Shown: positions 60,922 to 64,000 of the stretch, in pieces
How positions within the stretch are numbered: the stretch's first letter is position 1
How the letters are laid out: every line of letters starts with the position of its first letter
Source: UBA2033 sp035345875
Lineage (GTDB): Bacteria > Spirochaetota > Leptospiria > Leptospirales > Leptospiraceae
Length of the DNA stretch: 64,000 bases
Reading direction: 5' to 3'
NCBI GenBank assembly: GCA_035345875.1
Contig: DAORDH010000005.1
Span: 62,001-126,000 of the forward strand
Translations under genes and position numbers: made by a program
The notes under the pieces: model-generated
The model's input: the letters and a program-made list of their open reading frames with translations, nothing else
What the model was told of the DNA's origin: nothing
Databases searched by the model: none

Positions 60922-61800
60922 TCATTTGAAAGCATATAAAACCATGCTAGAAGTGCTTCCCTTAAAAAATTTGCTTTTTAGATGATAATAAGAAATTCGA
61001 AACCATTTAAAATAATCTGTCCATTTTCTAAAACTTCCCATTGATTTAAAAAGTTTTGCATACAACGGAAAGTCTACTCCATGATAGACAGTGAAATCTT
61101 TAAATCCATTTTTGGTCAAAATTTTTTTTAAATTACTAAGGGAGTAGTAATAAAGGTGACCGGGGAGATAGTAATGATATTTAGGACCTTCTTGGATTGC
61201 CTGCATTCCATCAAAATTTGCAGTTTGAATTAAGAGGAGTCCACCCGGTTTTAAAATCTTGAATAGTTTAGGAAAAACTATATCTGGTTTTTCTAAATGT
61301 TCAATTACTTCGACTAACGTTATTACATCAAAGAATTCGGCTGGAAAATCTGCCTCTACTAAGGATCCATTATAGGTTCTAATTCCTCTTTCATTTGCAT
61401 ACTGAGCTGAATATTCTGAAATCTCTACACCAAAGGTTTCGAAACCAGCCATCTTCGCTCTATTTAAGAATCCCCCGAATGAAGAGCCTATATCTAAAAA
61501 ATTACCTTTGGGAATAAATTTTTTAATGTTACGAATTCTTGCATCCCAAACAAAACTTTCGTAAACTTCATTTTTTCTTTCATCATGGTAGTAGTAACTT
61601 GCATTCCCTGAATAATAATTTGAGTTATACATTGCTTTTAAATCGTATTTATCTTTTGGATGAATCGTTTGTATCCCACATGTATTACATTTATAAATAG
61701 GGAGATCGTAATAATTATAAGTGGATCTATAAAGAAAACACCAATCGCACTCTTTATCTAGAGGGCAGTTCTTTTTTAGTTCTTCGCCTGAAATATCCAA
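60922..61800 (-). CDS. class I SAM methyltransferase with N-terminal zinc-ribbon-like motif
   Basis: 292 residues from a TTG start (GAGAGG eight bases upstream). N-terminal cysteines (CPLDKECDWC...YKCNTCG) can form a zinc ribbon, as in sugar C-methyltransferases and related enzymes. The Rossmann part has FLDIGSSFGGFLNRAK (motif I), FGVEISEYS and DVITLVEVIEHLEKPD (motifs II-IV). The substrate is probably a sugar or nucleotide-linked glycan, by the company it keeps. The start overlaps the end of the previous methyltransferase by 25 bases. Confidence 0.82.
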   Translation of the reverse strand: MDISGEELKKNCPLDKECDWCFLYRSTYNYYDLPIYKCNTCGIQTIHPKDKYDLKAMYNSNYYSGNASYYYHDERKNEVYESFVWDARIRNIKKFIPKGNFLDIGSSFGGFLNRAKMAGFETFGVEISEYSAQYANERGIRTYNGSLVEADFPAEFFDVITLVEVIEHLEKPDIVFPKLFKILKPGGLLLIQTANFDGMQAIQEGPKYHYYLPGHLYYYSLSNLKKILTKNGFKDFTVYHGVDFPLYAKLFKSMGSFRKWTDYFKWFRISYYHLKSKFFKGSTSSMVLYAFK

Positions 61801-62402
61801 TGACAGATCCTCTCTTCTAATTTTCCCATAGGGGTTCTTTCCATATATCCAAATTCTGTATCTTTAAAAATTTTTAACATATCTTTTAATTCATCTAGTG
61901 AGTATAATGTTACTTTGCCTCCAGAAAGATCTTTATTTCCAATGACTCCATCCTTAGTTTTTAGATGAGTATCCAAATTAGATCTGACTGTCCCTACTAT
62001 ATAGCCATTTGGTTTTAGAATTCGTTTGATTTCGGAGATTATAGTATTTGCTTCATCAAAACTATTGTAATGTAAGACTCCCCAACTTACAACTAAGTCG
62101 AAGGATTTATCTTCATAGGGTAGAGTGGTTGATGTTATAACGTTAGTCGTTATAGTCGGAAGCATCTTTTGGATTCCTTCAATTGCTTTTGCGGAGTAGT
62201 CACAAGCTGTAACCTGGTATCCATAAGATTTTAACAATACAGAGTGTCTTCCTGAGCCAGCCCCATGGTCCAAGGCAGAAGTTCCAACTGGAATTCTAGA
62301 TAAAATTCGAACAAGATTTTCATCTGGGAATACAAGCTTGGACTTTTCTTTTGTATAATGATTATCCCAAATAGTGGGATTTATTTTATTCAAATTTTGC
62401 AT
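61776..62402 (-). CDS. class I SAM methyltransferase
   Basis: 208 residues from ATG 62402, which has AGGA nine bases upstream (a longer start at 62423 is possible). Motif I ALDHGAGSGRHSVLLKSYG, then ACDYSAKAIE and DLVVSWGVLHY: a Methyltransf_11/25-type fold. Overlaps both the ATP-grasp gene and the next methyltransferase, so the three are translationally linked. Confidence 0.83.
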   Translation of the reverse strand: MQNLNKINPTIWDNHYTKEKSKLVFPDENLVRILSRIPVGTSALDHGAGSGRHSVLLKSYGYQVTACDYSAKAIEGIQKMLPTITTNVITSTTLPYEDKSFDLVVSWGVLHYNSFDEANTIISEIKRILKPNGYIVGTVRSNLDTHLKTKDGVIGNKDLSGGKVTLYSLDELKDMLKIFKDTEFGYMERTPMGKLEERICHWIFQAKN

Positions 62403-63594
62403 TGAAGTTTTTCCTAATTTCATTATCTAATTCTTCTGGTGTTTTGGATGAAGAGATAACACCTATTACTCCTACTCGTGCGGAGTTTCCTTCTTTAGTA
62501 TTTAATATCGAGTTGTAATCTTTTAATTTTTCATTTAGAAAAATGCGATCTCCCTTTATTGAAACATTGTTTGACTGAATGAACTTGGATGATCCTTCAG
62601 GTGGAGCGATAAAACAGATTTGTCCAATGGAGTTTTTCTTTTTTATTTTTTGGCTATCAACTGATTCAATTCTTTCACCTAACGTCATTTTAATATAATT
62701 TTTGAAATAATCATATTGGTAAAATTCTGGGATTAATAAATCTGCTAAATACTCGCCTCCAATTTCAGGCATTACTTCTATTAGATAAATTTTCCCATTG
62801 TCGGAGATTTTAAATTCTGCAACAAAAGGAGAGTTGTCTAGATTTGTAAGATTTACAATACTCTGGCATAATAGATGCACCTCTCCTAGATGTTGTTCTT
62901 GCTTACTTGGGAGTTGGTGTGATAATTCTAAATAGGGTGGAAAGTCAGTGGTGATTTTATCAGATATAGAGACTAACGTAAATTTTTGGTTTTGAACAAA
63001 GCCAAGAACGGTTATTTCTTTTCCGTTGATAAATTCCTCTAATAAGAATTTTTCATTTCTAGCTTTGAGTTGTGTTAAACGATTTAGAAGTTCTTCTTTG
63101 TTATCAAATATTTCTATTCCCAATTTCGCAATATTGTCTACAGGTTTTAAAATACAAGGGTATGAGACCTTAGAAACTAAATCATAGAAGTCCTTTTGGT
63201 ATCTCCAAATATAAGAGGTTGGAACAGGAATTCCATTTTGTCCTAAAAATGCCTTCATTGTTTTCTTGTTATAGAAGGGTCTTAGAATGTCTAAGCTTGT
63301 ATTGATTAGATTGAATTTCTCGGCTAAATAGGAGGCAGTTAAAACTGCTTTGCCGTAGGATCTCACTCCTATTCCTATAATTGGTTCTTCTAAAAATAGT
63401 TTTAAGACTGTAGCATAAATTTTACGGAAGTCCAGGATGGAGTGTAGAATTTTTATCTCTGAGTATTTAAAACCGACTGCATCTTTGTTTTGATCGACTG
63501 CGATGACTTTAAGTCCTAGTTGCTTGGCTTTATGTATGAGAGGCAATTGATTCTTGCCAGCGCCTATGGAAATATAATATCCGGAATTATACAT
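62386..63594 (-). CDS. ATP-grasp-family ligase
   Basis: 402 residues. Pre-ATP-grasp Rossmann domain at the N-terminus (SIGAGKNQLPLIHKAKQLG; VIAVDQN), then the ATP-grasp core with YPCILKPVDNIAKLGIEIF, KFLLEEFINGKEITVLGFV and the metal-binding YLIEVMPEIGGEYLADL. The layout resembles carbamoyl-phosphate-synthase-like or PurK-type amino-acid ligases. Substrates unknown; with two methyltransferases it could make or decorate a small molecule or a surface sugar. First gene of the reverse operon; no ribosome site precedes its ATG, and a TACTAT at 63608-63603 would place the transcript start next to the ATG. Confidence 0.85.
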   Translation of the reverse strand: MYNSGYYISIGAGKNQLPLIHKAKQLGLKVIAVDQNKDAVGFKYSEIKILHSILDFRKIYATVLKLFLEEPIIGIGVRSYGKAVLTASYLAEKFNLINTSLDILRPFYNKKTMKAFLGQNGIPVPTSYIWRYQKDFYDLVSKVSYPCILKPVDNIAKLGIEIFDNKEELLNRLTQLKARNEKFLLEEFINGKEITVLGFVQNQKFTLVSISDKITTDFPPYLELSHQLPSKQEQHLGEVHLLCQSIVNLTNLDNSPFVAEFKISDNGKIYLIEVMPEIGGEYLADLLIPEFYQYDYFKNYIKMTLGERIESVDSQKIKKKNSIGQICFIAPPEGSSKFIQSNNVSIKGDRIFLNEKLKDYNSILNTKEGNSARVGVIGVISSSKTPEELDNEIRKNFNAKFE

Positions 63595-63651
63595 GTGTCG
63601 ATATAGTAAGATTCGTCCAGATTTGCCTTTTCAGTCAAACAAAGTTTTTTC

Positions 63652-63681
63652 TTGACTTAATTTCTAAAGCATTTTTATTAT
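63652..63681 (+). promoter_or_regulatory. sigma-70-type promoter for fliG
   Basis: TTGACT at 63652-63657, an 18-base spacer and TATTAT at 63676-63681. The transcript would start near 63688, only about six bases before the first ATG of fliG, so the message would have almost no leader, unless translation begins at the later ATG at 63709 or 63721. Confidence 0.6.
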
Positions 63682-63693
63682 GTCACGCAGGCC

Positions 63694-64000
63694 ATGGACT
63701 CTAATAAAATGCATACCCCTATGAGTGGTGCTAAAAAAGCAGCTCTACTACTTCTTTCTCTCGGAAAAGAAGAAGCCGCAAAAGTTCTTTCTCACTTAGA
63801 TGATAAAATGATTGAACAAGTTGTCTATGAGATGTCCCAGATCCGAATGGTATCAAAAATTCAAAGAGAAGCCATTTTAAACGAATTTAAAGACACTGTA
63901 GCTGAATTGCAACTCGGACAGAAGGGGGGAATTGAAACTGCTAGAGAGCTCTTATCAAAAACTGTAGGTTTCAATAAAGCCGATGAGATTATCAAAAAGA
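63694..64000 (+). CDS. fliG: flagellar motor switch protein FliG (N-terminal part, cut by window end)
   Basis: The first 102 residues are visible; the gene runs off the right edge. SGAKKAALLLLSLGKEEAAKVLSHLDD and the following MIEQVVYEMSQIRMV match the FliG N-terminal domain that binds the MS ring protein FliF. ATG 63694 gives MDSNKMHTPM; later in-frame ATGs at 63709 and 63721 are equally good by sequence. Spirochaetes often carry more than one fliG, so this may be one of several. It is transcribed away from the ATP-grasp operon. Confidence 0.9.
   Translation, partial: MDSNKMHTPMSGAKKAALLLLSLGKEEAAKVLSHLDDKMIEQVVYEMSQIRMVSKIQREAILNEFKDTVAELQLGQKGGIETARELLSKTVGFNKADEIIKK

Overview
The window looks like chromosome of a spirochaete, most likely a Leptospira or close Leptospiraceae relative. 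The grounds are the AT-rich composition (about one third G+C by eye, not counted), many TTG/GTG starts, many short lipoproteins, several SpoIIE-type (PPM) phosphatases with 7TM or GAF inputs and TPR tails, a membrane pyrophosphatase, a GT39-like glycosyltransferase, and flagellar genes (fliG start, a motA homologue, a dead flgG/flgF-like gene). No rRNA, tRNA, CRISPR array or intact insertion sequence was seen.

Layout. 1-1936: end of a c-type cytochrome gene, a second haem protein and a histidine-bearing membrane protein. 1977-2741: NYN/LOTUS RNase-like protein. 2911-3810: a previously hidden pseudogene (reverse strand) of a secreted FlgG/FlgF-like rod protein. 4239-10695: soluble pyrophosphatase, then a tripartite heavy-metal RND efflux system. 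10756-14267: Mla/MCE-type lipid ABC transporter (STAS-MlaE, MlaF, MlaD, PqiC-like lipoprotein). 14256-15933: CoA-disulfide-reductase/rhodanese fusion with an 18-bp palindromic operator of CsoR/CstR type. 16068-22682: a lipoprotein with a SAM-like motif, GT39-like enzyme, a SpoIIE phosphatase split by an in-frame stop, an HD-like protein and a renalase-like flavoprotein. 22771-23008: a MITE-like element. 23190-28855: zinc acquisition locus (His-rich small membrane protein, lipoprotein, outer-membrane barrel, ZnuA/C/B). 28961-35430: SDR enzyme, small membrane protein, PG-binding-domain lipoprotein, H+/Na+ pyrophosphatase, bPH-domain protein, polytopic membrane protein.

35446-39392: a segment holding a family of dispersed inverted repeats that surround a lipoprotein gene and a frameshifted 7TMR-DISM/SpoIIE/TPR gene. 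39508-55009: all forward; a lipoprotein, then a tightly packed series of a lamin-tail-like lipoprotein, a beta-barrel protein, a phospholipase-D-like lipoprotein, a membrane-TPR protein, a MotA homologue without MotB, and a 1908-residue kinase/ATPase/GAF/phosphatase/TPR protein. This is the most unusual gene series in the window. 55030-56545: CAD-type alcohol dehydrogenase and a MORN-repeat protein, convergent. 56736-63594: a five-gene reverse operon (ATP-grasp, two methyltransferases, a YihY/BrkB protein with an inserted Asp-box propeller-like domain, a GMC oxidoreductase with a lysine-rich tail). 63694-end: start of fliG.

Common threads are envelope transport and metal homeostasis, and a PPM-phosphatase signalling network in which two of three members seen here carry disabling mutations. 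All family assignments rest on reading motifs by eye; no database search was run.
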